From Phymatolithon calcareum (taxonomy: Eukaryota > Rhodophyta > Florideophyceae > Hapalidiales): 64,000 nucleotides of DNA. Each line of letters starts with the position of its first letter. Positions within the stretch are counted from its first letter, which is position 1. Positions 23,110-33,796 of this stretch are shown here, piece after piece. The position numbers and the translations under genes were made by a program. Location of the stretch: contig OZ345362.1 in the NCBI GenBank assembly GCA_977006965.1, positions 1,798,001 to 1,862,000 of the forward strand, written 5' to 3'. The notes beneath the pieces are model-generated. The model worked only from the letters and a program-made list of their open reading frames with translations, ran no database searches and was not told the origin of the DNA.

Positions 23110-23284
23110 GTTTGTAATATCTGCCTGCGAAAGTTTACAGACGATGAAAACGCTGTATGTCGAGTTTGCATCTGAAAACCATAAAGTGCAGTCCTGCCGG
23201 TGCATCACTGGCTGGATAGAGGGGGTTCTAACTAACGACTAAAGTCACGAAATAAGCTTTTTATTTTCATTATTACGACACAGT

Positions 23285-24937
23285 TTAGAACGCTCGTGCG
23301 AAAATTGCCATGTGAGTTGCCGGCTCTCCAGAATAAATACAGGTTTTCCCATTTGCTTCGTCCTGTCCCTCTAAAGGATAGCATCTGATAGTCGCCTTCG
23401 TTTCTTCCTTCACTTTCTTCTCATTGTCGGTATCATCTTTCCATGGTACAAGAAACATACCTGTCGATTCGCCCCCTTTCGCAATCGCTTCTTTCATTGC
23501 GTCATATGTGGCAGGTCTGAATGTGCGTGCAGAAAGTCGATTCTTGGCAGCGGTATACATGTCCGCATGAATGCTTTCCAAAGCAATAATAGCCGCTTTT
23601 TCAAAATTCTCGTCAACGGGAATAGAAGTTTTCGATCCTCCGATTCGACGCGCCGTGAACACAGCGCCCTTGGCCGCATCTTTGGGTCCGATTTCCATGC
23701 GCAATGGCACGCCTTTGCGTTCCCATTCGTAATACTTCGCACCAGGGCGCATGTTTGGTCGATCGTCCACCGCAACACGAATCCCCTTATTCTTCAACCG
23801 AGCTTCGACATCATTCGCAAATGCGACTACAGTTTCTCTTTGATTTTCGTTCTTGAAAATTAGAACGAGCACGATTTGGATAGGCGCGACAGGGGGCGGT
23901 AATACCAATCCAGTATCGTCTGAATGTGTCATGATAAGAGCACCCAGCATTCTTGTCGTCATTCCCCAGCTCGTCGCCCATACAAGCTTCTCTGTGCCAT
24001 CGGTATCCTTAAAAGTGACATCAAAAGCTTTTGCAAACGTTTGCCCCAAAAAATGAGATGTCCCTGCTTGAAGGGCCCATCCGTTCTGCATCATGGCCTC
24101 AATGGTGAAAGTATTAAGACCACCCGGAAACCGCTCAAACTCTGACTTTTCGCCTGTGATGACTGGAATAGCCAGCATCTCTGCTGCAAGATCGCCGTAA
24201 ACCTTGATCATTTCGCGGGCCTTTTGTACTGCTTCTTCCTCCGTCGCATGCGCGGTGTGGCCCTCCTGCCATAAAAACTCCGTCGTACGCAAAAACGGTC
24301 GAGTTCGCAGCTCCCATCGCACAATATTGGCCCATTGGTTGATCATCAACGGCAACGTGCGGTAACTCTGGATCCATTTCGAAAACATGTGCCATATAAT
24401 AGTCTCAGATGTTGGACGGATGATCAGAGGTTCTTCAAGCTGGGAATCCGGGTCAGGTTCGAGTGCCGACGGATGTCCGGGAACTGGCCGCAGTCGGTGA
24501 TGGGTAACGACAGCACATTCTTTGCTGAAACCTTCGACATGTTCAGCTTCTTTTGACAAAAAACTATTCGGAATTAGAAGAGGAAAATATGCATTTCGCG
24601 CACCAGACGCCTTGATTCTCTGGTCCAAATCATCCTTCAAGCGTTCCCAAATTTCAAAACCGTGTGGCCTTATTACGAGACATCCCTTGACTGGCGAAGC
24701 GTCCGCTAGTTCGCTGCTGAATATTACATCCTGATACCATTGCGAGTAATCTTCATGGCGCGGTGTTATTTCCTTGTTCGCGATGACGTTACTTTCAGAC
24801 TTGCCCTTCTGTTTCTCAGGAATTACTTTCGATGCTGCAGTCATTGTCACCATCCTTCTTGTAATGCATACTGCTGACACTGCCCGACGGGCACGAAAGA
24901 CGCCGAGCGGCGTTGAAAATGCATGAAAACTCATCAT
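23285..24937 (-). CDS. Prolyl-tRNA synthetase, organelle-targeted type
   Basis: 550 residues. Charges tRNA-Pro with proline. Class II signatures are clear: the RPTSET block (174-179), motif 2 region RTRPFLRTTEFLWQEGHTAH (211-230), the AGTSHFLGQTF proline-pocket block (291-301), and motif 3 around WATSWGMTTRMLGALIMTHSD (320-340). An anticodon-binding domain follows and ends in a CY...C...AIFARAF tail, as in the eukaryotic/archaeal-type ProRS used by plant plastids and mitochondria. The first roughly 35 residues (MMSFHAFSTPLGVFRARRAV) are basic, hydroxylated and acid-free, fitting a transit peptide. A second ATG at MTAASKV could give a cytosolic form, so dual targeting is possible. The frame is open much further upstream, but that part is the antisense of the SSDDD gene and is excluded. 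Confidence 0.93.
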   Translation of the reverse strand: MMSFHAFSTPLGVFRARRAVSAVCITRRMVTMTAASKVIPEKQKGKSESNVIANKEITPRHEDYSQWYQDVIFSSELADASPVKGCLVIRPHGFEIWERLKDDLDQRIKASGARNAYFPLLIPNSFLSKEAEHVEGFSKECAVVTHHRLRPVPGHPSALEPDPDSQLEEPLIIRPTSETIIWHMFSKWIQSYRTLPLMINQWANIVRWELRTRPFLRTTEFLWQEGHTAHATEEEAVQKAREMIKVYGDLAAEMLAIPVITGEKSEFERFPGGLNTFTIEAMMQNGWALQAGTSHFLGQTFAKAFDVTFKDTDGTEKLVWATSWGMTTRMLGALIMTHSDDTGLVLPPPVAPIQIVLVLIFKNENQRETVVAFANDVEARLKNKGIRVAVDDRPNMRPGAKYYEWERKGVPLRMEIGPKDAAKGAVFTARRIGGSKTSIPVDENFEKAAIIALESIHADMYTAAKNRLSARTFRPATYDAMKEAIAKGGESTGMFLVPWKDDTDNEKKVKEETKATIRCYPLEGQDEANGKTCIYSGEPATHMAIFARAF

Positions 24938-25229
24938 TGAGGCGGCTATCGTGTGGATTCCTCCTGTCAAATACCGATGTGGCCAGATTGCCGATCGGCA
25001 ATCTGACTTCGAGATCAATGGGACGTTCAGTTTGCTTTTGTCAAAGTATGATTGTTGCTTCGATATTGAATCATAACGGGCCGAACGAGGATTGCCGAAA
25101 CTGGAAATTTTCTGGGTGCAAGGGAATGCATACCGACTGTCGATGCATGTACAGTATCCCATCCTGTCAACTCCCAAACGCAGCTGATTGTGTGAGCACA
25201 AACGCTTTGTGAGAGTGTATTGAATTTTC
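24938..25229. promoter_or_regulatory. Shared divergent promoter interval
   Basis: 292 bp separate the start codons of the divergently transcribed prolyl-tRNA synthetase gene and the SSDDD-repeat gene. It must hold both 5' untranslated regions and promoters. A short inverted repeat gattgcc-gatc-ggcaatc is visible near 24990. No TATA box was assigned. Confidence 0.45.
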
Positions 25230-26174
25230 ATGTCTTCATCCGACGACGACAAGCCGCTCGTGATGCGCCGAGGGTCAGGACGCGCAGCAGCGGCGGTTTC
25301 ACATGCAAGAACTCTAGCGCTGGCCCTGGAATCATCATCGGATGAAGATGTCCCTCTAAGCGCTCGAGGAAAGTCGCGATTGATTTCAAAACGCGAACCG
25401 TCTGCGTCGAAAGCTTCAAAGCAAAAACCTACCATGAACGCCGGGGAACAATCGTCCGATGACGATGTTCCTCTCGCTGCACGTCGTCCGCTGAAGAAAA
25501 AAAACGCTCCTGTGGTGAAGAAAAACCTTATTGAAGAGTCTTCTGATGACGATGTTCCTCTATCTGCTCGCCCCCAACTGGGTGCAAGAAAGAGTGCACC
25601 TGTGAAATACGACGAATCATCGGATGACGATATGCCACTGACTGCTCGCCGTGGGGGAAAGGAGGCTGTGAAGGAGGAAGACAAAATGGACGAAGATATA
25701 CCTTTAAAGCAAATCGCATCACGCCTGAAGCGCAAGAAAACTCCCCAAAAGCAAACGAGCGATGTTGCAGAAGACGAAAACACGCCGGCGAAGAAACGAA
25801 AGACAAATGCTGTTGATAAACAGAAAAAATCAAAAGCGACGAAGGTCAAAGCGGTGAGAACAGCAAAGGCGAAAGAGGCAGTGAAGAAGAAAGCTGAAAA
25901 GGCGAAAGGAAAAGGGCAGAAGAAAGCGGTAAAAGGAAAAGCGGGAGCAGAAAAAGAGCCTTCGAGTGCAGCCCGTCAGTTCGATCTGCCTGGACAGCGA
26001 AAGGAAACACCACCGGAGAATGATCCCTCTCGACTGTTTTATGAAAGCATGTACAATGAGAAACTTAGTCTGAAGAAACCGTCGGAACTTGCAGAAGTTT
26101 GGATGCTGCGACATGGTCTGTTGAATGCAAAAACAGCCGAGCGTGTGGTCAAGCGACTTGCAAATAAGGCATAA
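25230..26174 (+). CDS. SSDDD-P-L repeat basic protein, probably nuclear
   Basis: 314 residues. Five SS(S)D(D/E)Dx-P-L motifs (residues about 2-10, 35-43, 75-82, 104-111, 130-137) and a weaker MDEDIPL (153-159) are spaced by Ala/Arg/Lys-rich linkers. Each motif is an ideal casein-kinase-2 site. A long Lys/Ala tract (about 165-245) with KKRK-type clusters follows and would act as nuclear localisation and DNA/RNA-binding signal. The C-terminal roughly 45 residues form a compact, non-repetitive module (RLFYESMY...SELAEVWMLRHGLL). Similar acidic SDDD-P repeats occur in disordered tails of nuclear proteins such as topoisomerase I, but no catalytic domain is present here. Function unknown. Confidence 0.75.
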   Translation: MSSSDDDKPLVMRRGSGRAAAAVSHARTLALALESSSDEDVPLSARGKSRLISKREPSASKASKQKPTMNAGEQSSDDDVPLAARRPLKKKNAPVVKKNLIEESSDDDVPLSARPQLGARKSAPVKYDESSDDDMPLTARRGGKEAVKEEDKMDEDIPLKQIASRLKRKKTPQKQTSDVAEDENTPAKKRKTNAVDKQKKSKATKVKAVRTAKAKEAVKKKAEKAKGKGQKKAVKGKAGAEKEPSSAARQFDLPGQRKETPPENDPSRLFYESMYNEKLSLKKPSELAEVWMLRHGLLNAKTAERVVKRLANKA

Positions 26175-26539
26175 AATAATCGACGAACTTTCCCCTTTGT
26201 ATAGTACTGTTTGAAGCAGTGGGTTGGGGTGGTTCGCGGGAGATGTTCACAACTTGATGAGCTCAATGCTTTCTCATTGCGGTCCATTGCACTGCATTGT
26301 ACCAATAAATAGGTCTCATGGAGCAGTTTTTAATGCACAGAATGAATAAGATATGGCACGCGAAAAACCCCACCTCGAAATTGTTTATTACAAGAAAGCA
26401 TTGTTCTAATCCGGACGATTATGTTGGCAGTAAGTTAGGAAAGAAAAGAATGTTGGAAGGCAGCTACACCGGACCCGATTTGGGTCAATCGAAACGACTG
26501 TACAGCACGTTAATTCAGCAAGGACGAAAAGTCGAGGAT

Positions 26540-26938
26540 TCAAAAATCCATTTCATCATCAACAGACCGATTTTGAAGCTGTTCTTCAATCTAGAGATGT
26601 ACAACGGAGAACCATTTAGTCAGTGAGCTGCCATAACGCATTACAACAACCATAACATGTGAAGTTCTTACCGCATCATAGTTCCTTTGCACCAGGAAAC
26701 CGACAATAATTGCACCAACTATTCCTGACATGATGATGCCAAAGCCGCCGCGTGCAATTTCGCCATAAATGTCATCCGCAAGCAACACTGACGCTTCAAC
26801 ATACGGCAGCACTGCACGTGGTACAATGCGTGCATTTTTCGCAGGGAATGGTCGGCATGCTGTCCTTCTAAGCGAATGGCGGGAACGCAGTCCGACACGA
26901 CCAGCGCTGTGCACAAACGGGGCGATAAAAGCGTGCAT
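26540..26938 (-). CDS. Small organelle-targeted single-TM protein (2 exons)
   Basis: Exon 1 is 26672-26938 and exon 2 is 26540-26590, separated by an 81-bp intron (26591-26671) with GTAAGA donor, CTGAC branch-like site and CTAG acceptor, phase 0. The spliced product is 105 residues: an Arg/Ser/Ala-rich leader resembling a plastid or mitochondrial transit peptide (about 1-42), a short acidic amphipathic segment, one membrane span in GFGIIMSGIVGAIIVGFLV, then NYDAV and IEEQLQNRSVDDEMDF. Without splicing the frame runs into an unrelated tail, so the clean in-frame acceptor strongly supports the intron. I do not recognise the family; a thylakoid or inner-membrane subunit is a guess. Upstream in-frame sequence could be untranslated. 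Confidence 0.6.
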
Positions 26939-27134
26939 GATTGCCAGTGGCAAAGCCAGGGGTGAATTCTTACCGACGGAGCTCCTTGTTACCGTTGAAC
27001 GAGATCGAGGTGAACAGCTTTGATACATCAATTTTTTCAGGGGTCTTGAAAATTGAAAAAAACAGAAAATACAAGTTATGATACCCCCCCATTTCTGGTG
27101 CCAAGACGGACGAAACATGTTGAGAGCTAACAGA

Positions 27135-28529
27135 TCACATGTAGAACCTTGGAGGCAGTTGACTCTCCAATCCGGCCTGACTCATCAGCGACGCGGCCGA
27201 GGGGTAGTCAGTGCTTGTTTCGCGTGTGCTCACTTCGATTTCGTGCGGTGGTGCAGGTACATGTGGCATGGAATCCGCGAGCATAACTGCTGTTGTAACC
27301 TCTGTTGAATTACGGGCAGATTGTGCTCGCCTTGCGGTGGATTCGTCGATGTACATGAATACCGGTGATTCCTTTCCATCATCAACGCCCGTGCAACAGC
27401 ATGTGAACCTTTGCCAGATGGATGATTTACCCTTCTGTTTTGCAACCGCACCGATTGTGCAAATTCCAAACAACAGAATGACAAATACGATGACAAGAAG
27501 TACCATGCACAGTCCGAAGGCCCATTTGGGCATACCGCCGATTTTCCGATTCGATTTCAAGGAGTGATACGGGTTGGCGAGCCTGAAGTTACATACGCGG
27601 GCGCCTGGGACACTGTTATCGAGATAGATATTTTGCAGCTCGCGGAGTTGCTGTGATATGTTCAGCATGCGGGTGCCGAAGAGCACACGGGGATTCATTA
27701 ATGTCGGAGCGTCGCCTGCGGTTTTTGCGACGTGGTAGACGGAATCGTAAGTACCGTATGACTTGGGTGCATGCAGTTGTAGCTTGAAACTTTGATTGGA
27801 ATTTTGGAAGTACAAGTCTTCGTTCGAAATGGCGGCTTTGAGAAGCTCGCCACCCGATTTCTTAAGTCGCTTTTGCAATTTCTTGTCTGTGAGATATCCA
27901 AGAATTGAGCAGCCTTGCTTGTTGACAAGGAATTTATCAAATCGAGCAGGAATTCCATTTTTCATCACATATGCAATCTTAACACCGTCTTGTTTCCTGA
28001 CACCGATATTCCCTGAGAAAATGAGGTTATGGTACACCTCGTGCATGACCACTGTGGACAAGTCCAAGGTGTCTGGTGGGGGTGCATCATCTGAGACGTG
28101 CCATTTGATTCTTGAGTTAACATTAATCTTGATGTTGATATCAAATTGAGACTGATGTTTCGTATCTTGGCCTTGAATTGCCTCCCAGGCCCCGACTTGC
28201 AGGTACTGCTCCTGGGGTTTATTGGGATCGGCAAGATAGAAGTTTGGCTTGCTCTTGGCGTACTCCTGTGATGCTTCGAGATCTTGATACTTAATGTATA
28301 CGTCAAGTGGGACCAATGAGCGCCATATGTGCTTCATGGCTTCGAATGCTCGAATGAGCGCACGGTCGTACGTAGCGATGTTGTCGACCTGCCCGTAAAC
28401 GTAGAGCCGGAAGGAGGAAGGAGTATTTGGTACATTTCCGACAATGTACTGTGGTTTGACTGCAAGCGATAACTGCGCAAATAGAAGTACAGTTGTGAGA
28501 AGCAGGAAATAGCGACAGAATATGGCCAT
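27135..28529 (-). CDS. Membrane-anchored HExxH (putative zinc metalloprotease) protein
   Basis: 464 residues from the ATG at 28529, which opens a signal peptide (MAIFCRYFLLLTTVLLFAQL, cleavage after about 23). The lumenal domain contains TVVMHEVYHNLIFSG with HEVYH at 163-167, a consensus HExxH zinc site. Further on, HVAKTAGDAPTLMNPRVLFG (about 266-285) recalls the methionine-turn region of metzincins. The third zinc ligand is not obvious, because the metzincin HExxHxxGxxH spacing is not met. One membrane span at about 336-362 is followed by a roughly 100-residue cytoplasmic tail with a TCCCT cluster that could be palmitoylated. Probably a cell-surface or secretory-path peptidase or an inactive relative; the activity is inference. 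Confidence 0.65.
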   Translation of the reverse strand: MAIFCRYFLLLTTVLLFAQLSLAVKPQYIVGNVPNTPSSFRLYVYGQVDNIATYDRALIRAFEAMKHIWRSLVPLDVYIKYQDLEASQEYAKSKPNFYLADPNKPQEQYLQVGAWEAIQGQDTKHQSQFDINIKINVNSRIKWHVSDDAPPPDTLDLSTVVMHEVYHNLIFSGNIGVRKQDGVKIAYVMKNGIPARFDKFLVNKQGCSILGYLTDKKLQKRLKKSGGELLKAAISNEDLYFQNSNQSFKLQLHAPKSYGTYDSVYHVAKTAGDAPTLMNPRVLFGTRMLNISQQLRELQNIYLDNSVPGARVCNFRLANPYHSLKSNRKIGGMPKWAFGLCMVLLVIVFVILLFGICTIGAVAKQKGKSSIWQRFTCCCTGVDDGKESPVFMYIDESTARRAQSARNSTEVTTAVMLADSMPHVPAPPHEIEVSTRETSTDYPSAASLMSQAGLESQLPPRFYM

Positions 28530-29967
28530 GATGACGGACAGTCGGCAGCGTGGGGGGGAGAGGCACACTTGACAGAATTGGTTCGATTGGCAGTGTGTCG
28601 GCTATGACGCATAACGTGCCGATGAAACGCGTGGTCTCTCGGGTTTTGCGGCGGCGGTGTTCCCTGCCGTCTCCAGCAATGGCACGAGGAGAGGTGTCTC
28701 GAGGTGAAAAACGTGCCTGCCGAACTGAATTGCAAATGACGGATGGCAAACAATATCAGTATGCGAGCCTGCCGACGTTAGAGAGGATTGCAACAAAGAG
28801 CGTTGCGTTCACGACGACTTCGGACGTTGAATGCAAACGTCGGTCGCCGACTGACCGTTTCCAGTTGGTCGCGAAGGCAGACCTACCAGTGAGTGGAGAG
28901 GTGCGGAGCAGGGTTTAGCGGAGATTAGTGTTGCGTACGCCGGCAACGATGAGGAGTCAAAAATCAATTGGTAGGTGCACTTTAGGCGGGTGTGCTACGC
29001 TGCAGAGACGAACGTGTTTGAGACTGGCAGGAATGGGGTGGCAAAGTGTGTCATTCGAGTCGACCTGTCGTGGACGCGCGGAGGTGGGCGGACTGGGATT
29101 TGAAACGGAACACGCTGATTTGAGACGGTCACTCCCTGTGCGCAAAAATTTCATATATAAATCAGTACGTTTCTAAGATCGATACGCGTGGCCCGCGCTT
29201 CATAGAACGAAGAATGTCGATCGCGCCCTTTTGCTTTGCTGTGAAAGCCAAATGTACGGAGCCCAGCAGCTTACACGGCTCCTTGCCATGTCCGATCGAG
29301 GTGCAGTGCTGCCCAATTGTAACGCAGGATCAGTGCGCTATTTGCTGTTACACACTGCCGTTTCAACAGTGCACTCGACGAAACGACATGCGACGAGAAT
29401 TCATGTGTCAGTGCACAAATCAGAGGGCGACACTGTCGTGAGGCAGTGGCCCTGACAGAGACTTTGGAATCTATGAATTTTGCTCTGTGAAAGTTGAACT
29501 GGCTTCTCAAGACTCTGTATGATAGATGCGGCGTCGCCCCTTCACAGACCATATACTGTAAGAGCTCTGTGACTGTGCAGACTGTCAGACAGGCAGAAGC
29601 AAAGCCATGCGGCGATTGGAAGGGAAAAGGTTCTTCTCTGAACTGTTTTGATTTTGATAGTCTCGTTCACCAGTTTGTTAGCATCATCAGATTATCAAAA
29701 AAGAGTTCTGGATTCCGCATGTCCCGTACGTATGATACGTGCCGTTCTTGAAAAGTTTCCAAAAACTCCGTTCCCGTTTTGACTCTGCAGTCGCCACGTG
29801 CACTCCATTCGAAATTATTCTCCTTTTTTTGAAACCGCTCCACGGTACAGCACGCGAGATCAGTTGCCATGCCGCATCGTCACACCGTATGGTCCTATTG
29901 AATTTTAAACGAAAAATATAATGCGCACATGCGCACAAACTGGAGCCAAATTTTGAGTCTGGATAAT

Positions 29968-30082
29968 GTGCACTTCTCACCCGGAATTTTGTTGACAGAG
30001 TTTCTTTATTTGGACTAAATTATCGTGCTGTACAGTCCAAATAAAGAAACTCTGTCAACAAAATTCCGAGTGAGAAGTGCAC
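29968..30082. repeat. Inverted repeat, 49-bp arms
   Basis: Arms 29968-30016 and 30034-30082 are reverse complements with a single mismatch (at the base after cttctcac), around a 17-bp loop. There is no flanking duplication or known terminal motif. Confidence 0.9.
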
Positions 30083-30711
30083 GCTGTATACAGGGAGCTG
30101 CAGGAAATGGCATTTTCAGTGATCTTGGAGTAGATTTGGCCTTTTCGCAAATTTTAACGTATGCACAGCGTATTCTGCCGCGTGCATTCTCCTATCTCTT
30201 ACCACGGCCGGGCCTTGATAAATGGATGGGCGTTGTGAAAAGTTCCAACATTTTTAAAAAGTATTCTATCTAGGTTCTGGGAATGTTTTCTGCTTCTTCC
30301 AGCATCATACATGTATCACTGTACGTGACTGAGCGCCACAGTGTTGATGGAATAAATCAAATCGCCTCCACGGAAATTGAAGCATTTTTCATATGATAGA
30401 TGCGCCAGTGGAGAAGGATTAAATAGCAATTACAGTATTTTTACTTTTCGGTCCGACTGACCCAAAAGCGCAATACCCCGCGGCAACGGTTTTTCAGAAC
30501 AGTCTCGGTACTCTTCGACAGGGCGATTTTCTTGTATTTCAGGGCACTCTTTGCATGTGCCACTCTCAAAGATTCCTTGTCCGCGGCTTGTTATCGTGCG
30601 GAATCATCTTCAACGCGTTAGGCTGCCCATTGACGCTCAGCATTTGTCTCCTCGGCTCAACGACGTTACTGGAAGACTGATTGCTTCGTTGTGCTTTAAA
30701 CACGCAGTGCA

Positions 30712-30743
30712 AAGCGACTGCTGCTTATAAGCAGCAGTCGCTT
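30712..30743. repeat. Perfect 32-bp palindrome
   Basis: Two exact 16-bp halves meet at 30727/30728 with no spacer (centre gctgcttataagcagc). Confidence 0.9.
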
Positions 30744-30824
30744 CAGAATACTGAAATGCAAGTGAGGGCGCACGAGAATACAGTAACCCCCTAAGGTTAG
30801 GAACAGAATTATGATACAAGCTTT

Positions 30825-30902
30825 TTTGTTCAGCTTGCACGGCGCATACCCTACTACTGTATGCATACCCTAGTAGGGTATGCGCCGTGCAAGCTGAACA
30901 AA
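30825..30902. repeat. Inverted repeat, exact 32-bp arms
   Basis: Arms 30825-30856 and 30871-30902 are exact reverse complements around a 14-base loop (ctgtatgcataccc). Confidence 0.9.
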
Positions 30903-31051
30903 TTCAATGCGCCCCGTGACCTCAAGCGGGGCATTCTCGAAGTCGAATACTGTACTCTGAGCGCTTTTTATTACAATATTTACGAGAGCGCAGGGCTCGG
31001 AGAACGCAATGTGCTCTACGAATACATGCCATGTTTAAACCATATTCTATT

Positions 31052-31094
31052 CATCTATTCCTCAACCAATGTACCGTTTGTTGAGGAATAGATG
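31052..31094. repeat. Inverted repeat, exact 15-bp arms
   Basis: catctattcctcaac (31052-31066) pairs exactly with 31080-31094 around a 13-base loop. Confidence 0.9.
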
Positions 31095-31206
31095 TGGTAC
31101 CCTTCAACCTACCTTCTGCGAAATGGTCGCTGAGTTGATAGTGCAAAATTTCTAGACAAAATTTTAAACGGCACAGCCGACTACTGCAATATACCATTTG
31201 AGAGCT

Positions 31207-31262
31207 ATTACCGAATAAAGTACAAGAGAGACAATTGCCTCTCTTGTACTTTATTCGGTAAT
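31207..31262. repeat. Inverted repeat, exact 24-bp arms
   Basis: Arms 31207-31230 and 31239-31262 are exact reverse complements with an 8-base loop (acaattgc). Confidence 0.9.
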
Positions 31263-33796
31263 GAGAGTAACTTTATATACTGTGGCGATCCAGCTTTTGG
31301 GAAATTTACCGTTGAGAGCTCTTTTCTGCGGGAGCTGCGGTATATCTCATTATTGACAGGTGATTGTTGCTAAGGGAGTGTGCAACTTTGTAATACTCAA
31401 ATAACTCTATACTTCCGCACGCCTCGTCTGCGGAACCGTCCAGATTGCCCGTCTCATCAGACTATCATAATTGGAACGATTACGCATCTGCGCAGTTTTT
31501 CCATAAAGATCATATCTTATAGCTTTTTGGCTTGTTCTGCATCAATCATTGATATAGACGTTCAGCTTTTTCACAAAACGCTGAAACCAGCTGACACAAT
31601 TTGGAGGCTGACTGACACATTTTGCCCATCTCAGTGAATATTATTGGCACTATAGTACATATGTGATAGTGCAGTTCGGAACTGATTAAAATGCAGTTTG
31701 CACTTCCGAACTGTAAAACAGGGAAGGCACGAGATACCCAACATGGCACTTCAGCGCTGGAGCAGAGACCTTCTTTACTGATTTTATTTAATTTTGCTCA
31801 GTCTAGTGAAAGTCAGGGCAGCAGTATTAAAGTTGTTGTAAGCGCAAAATGAGATCACTGAAAAACTTTTGCTCTTTCGTTCAGCTCGACACTGACCGAG
31901 GGTAAACTGTAAAGATCCATCAACTTTTCTCGAGATGATATTTTAATAAAAATAGAAACTCTATAAACTACGTCACGAAAATCGAGTTTGTAGGGAGCAA
32001 TACAGGCGATGGTTTCGCCACGGTATCGCCAACCTGGTGGGTGGCGACTGGCAAAATTGCTTATGTTTAGCTCTATAACCAAATTGATGGCCAATCCTGT
32101 AGTACTAGAAAGTACTCTAGAGCGGAGCTTGTCGCGAGAGTCTTTACCTTCTTGCTGGATCCAGTCTTCGTGTAATCTCAGTCCTGTGACATCAGAAATT
32201 TGCCCAAAAACGAGATCAAGCATGCCCTTACATGTTACCTTTCGAACGGTTCCATAACACGTCACAGTACTCGGGGGAGAAGTGCTGTACCCTCTGGCTC
32301 TTCCGTCCCAACAGGTGCGGATGTTCCAACAACATCATCCCTTTTAGAAACCGAATGGTCTTCACAATTACCTCTCAACATTATTCATGTGGGTGCTCAA
32401 TTCCATGGAAGTCAACTAAATTACTACGAGGCATGAAGGGCAAGAATTCAACACAGTTTATTTCCAGCTTGATGACACCATCGGCTTGAGACACGCTGAA
32501 TGAAAAAACCATGAATACAATTCGTGCTTCTCTCGCTATTCACCTTATATTAAGACGATTCTGATAACGGACATGAAATGTTAACAACTTGATGTAGAAC
32601 TAGGTTTAACCTGTCGCCACGAGGAAACCTGTTCACAGAGCTAAACCATCCAGTTACAAGCTTCAATTTTCTGAGCTCCAGTACAGTAAAAAGTCCCGAC
32701 GAAGCCTAAATTCGACGATACATCCCCTTCTTACTCGCGTTTTGGATTCCCAATTTCCTCACGACTTACTGGTGTCGTCTGATTTCGGGAGAACTTTCAT
32801 TGAAAGATATCTGGGCTGCGTGTCCAGGCTCAACAAGAATCTGACATAAGCATTTCGGAGAACAGTCGTCATGCCCGAAAATTCTATTCTTTACGAACTC
32901 CCATTCTTCCAAATAGGTATTCTTTTTGTTGTTTTTCCTTTACTGCAGAAAAATTCAATCATTCAATAACGCCTTCTCTAAGCTGTTGTACGGACAGCTC
33001 TTCAACTTTTGGTAAGCTGTCTTATTCATCTTGCGCCAGCTGCAACATCTACCGCCTGCGTCGGGAAGTACCCATACTTGCTTCAACTCTCACGTCGAAA
33101 AAGCAGCGAAGGGGCAAAATTTGATCCCACGCAAACCTCTCTCGGTTTTGGTGCGCATGTGGAGCCTTGGACAATGCAGGGGTTGATATCTTCGCCAGAG
33201 GCAACCGTGAAAAACAAATGTGTCACTGCTAGTTTTTTCTTCTTCATTTTTGCATGTACTTTGTGAAGGTCTGGCTACAAACGCTCTCCTAGAGCCTTTT
33301 CGAACTCCAATCTGTTTTCTACCTCCAGTGCATCTTCTGATAATAAGAACAAGAATGTTCTGTGATACTCCATTGTCGGGGTCTACGAGGCAGAACTATT
33401 TTGATGTTCTCTTAAACTAAGATTGCCACAAGGCGATACTATTGCTGTAAAATTGAACATAACCGTCTTCTCTATCTCCCCCTCATCATTTAGACTGTTC
33501 AGTAAGAAGCAATCGTTGTGGTTCCACGCTGTTCGCGAATATCCTGATAAGATACGTTCAAAACAATTCAAGGCGTCATACCATTTCGAAATCGACTTCC
33601 CGGAGCCATATTAGGAATAAATCAAACAGCCTCGTTTGGGGGGCTCTCAACATGCCGTGACATGTGCAACTTGATAAGCTTACGAGGACGAGATAAAAAA
33701 TTCATGTAGAACATCACGAACAGCTCGCCATACAGCATTACGTGGCGATAAGGAGTTCAAGACTTCAATCCTCCAAAGTGCTCCAATATGGGTTAA

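Larger units (their letters stand above)
28530..33796. other. Intergenic with a cluster of long palindromes
   Basis: 5.3 kb with no convincing gene. The stretch 29.9-31.3 kb holds five long inverted repeats listed separately. A minus-strand frame at 31855-32265 is protein-like in composition but matches nothing I recognise. Confidence 0.5.

Noticed and set aside
24938-25849. N-terminal extension of the prolyl-tRNA synthetase frame
   Set aside because: This part is the reverse strand of the SSDDD-repeat gene and is Ser/Phe/Arg-rich. The synthetase starts naturally at 24937 with a transit-like leader.
26318-26626. 102-codon plus-strand frame
   Set aside because: It overlaps the second exon of the spliced minus-strand gene in antisense and lacks any domain.
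28550-28918. 122-codon plus-strand frame divergent from the HExxH gene
   Set aside because: No recognisable domain; likely the 5' flank of the neighbouring gene read by chance.
31855-32265. 136-codon minus-strand frame
   Set aside because: Amino-acid composition looks plausible, but there is no motif, no clear start or splice site, and it lies in repeat-rich DNA.
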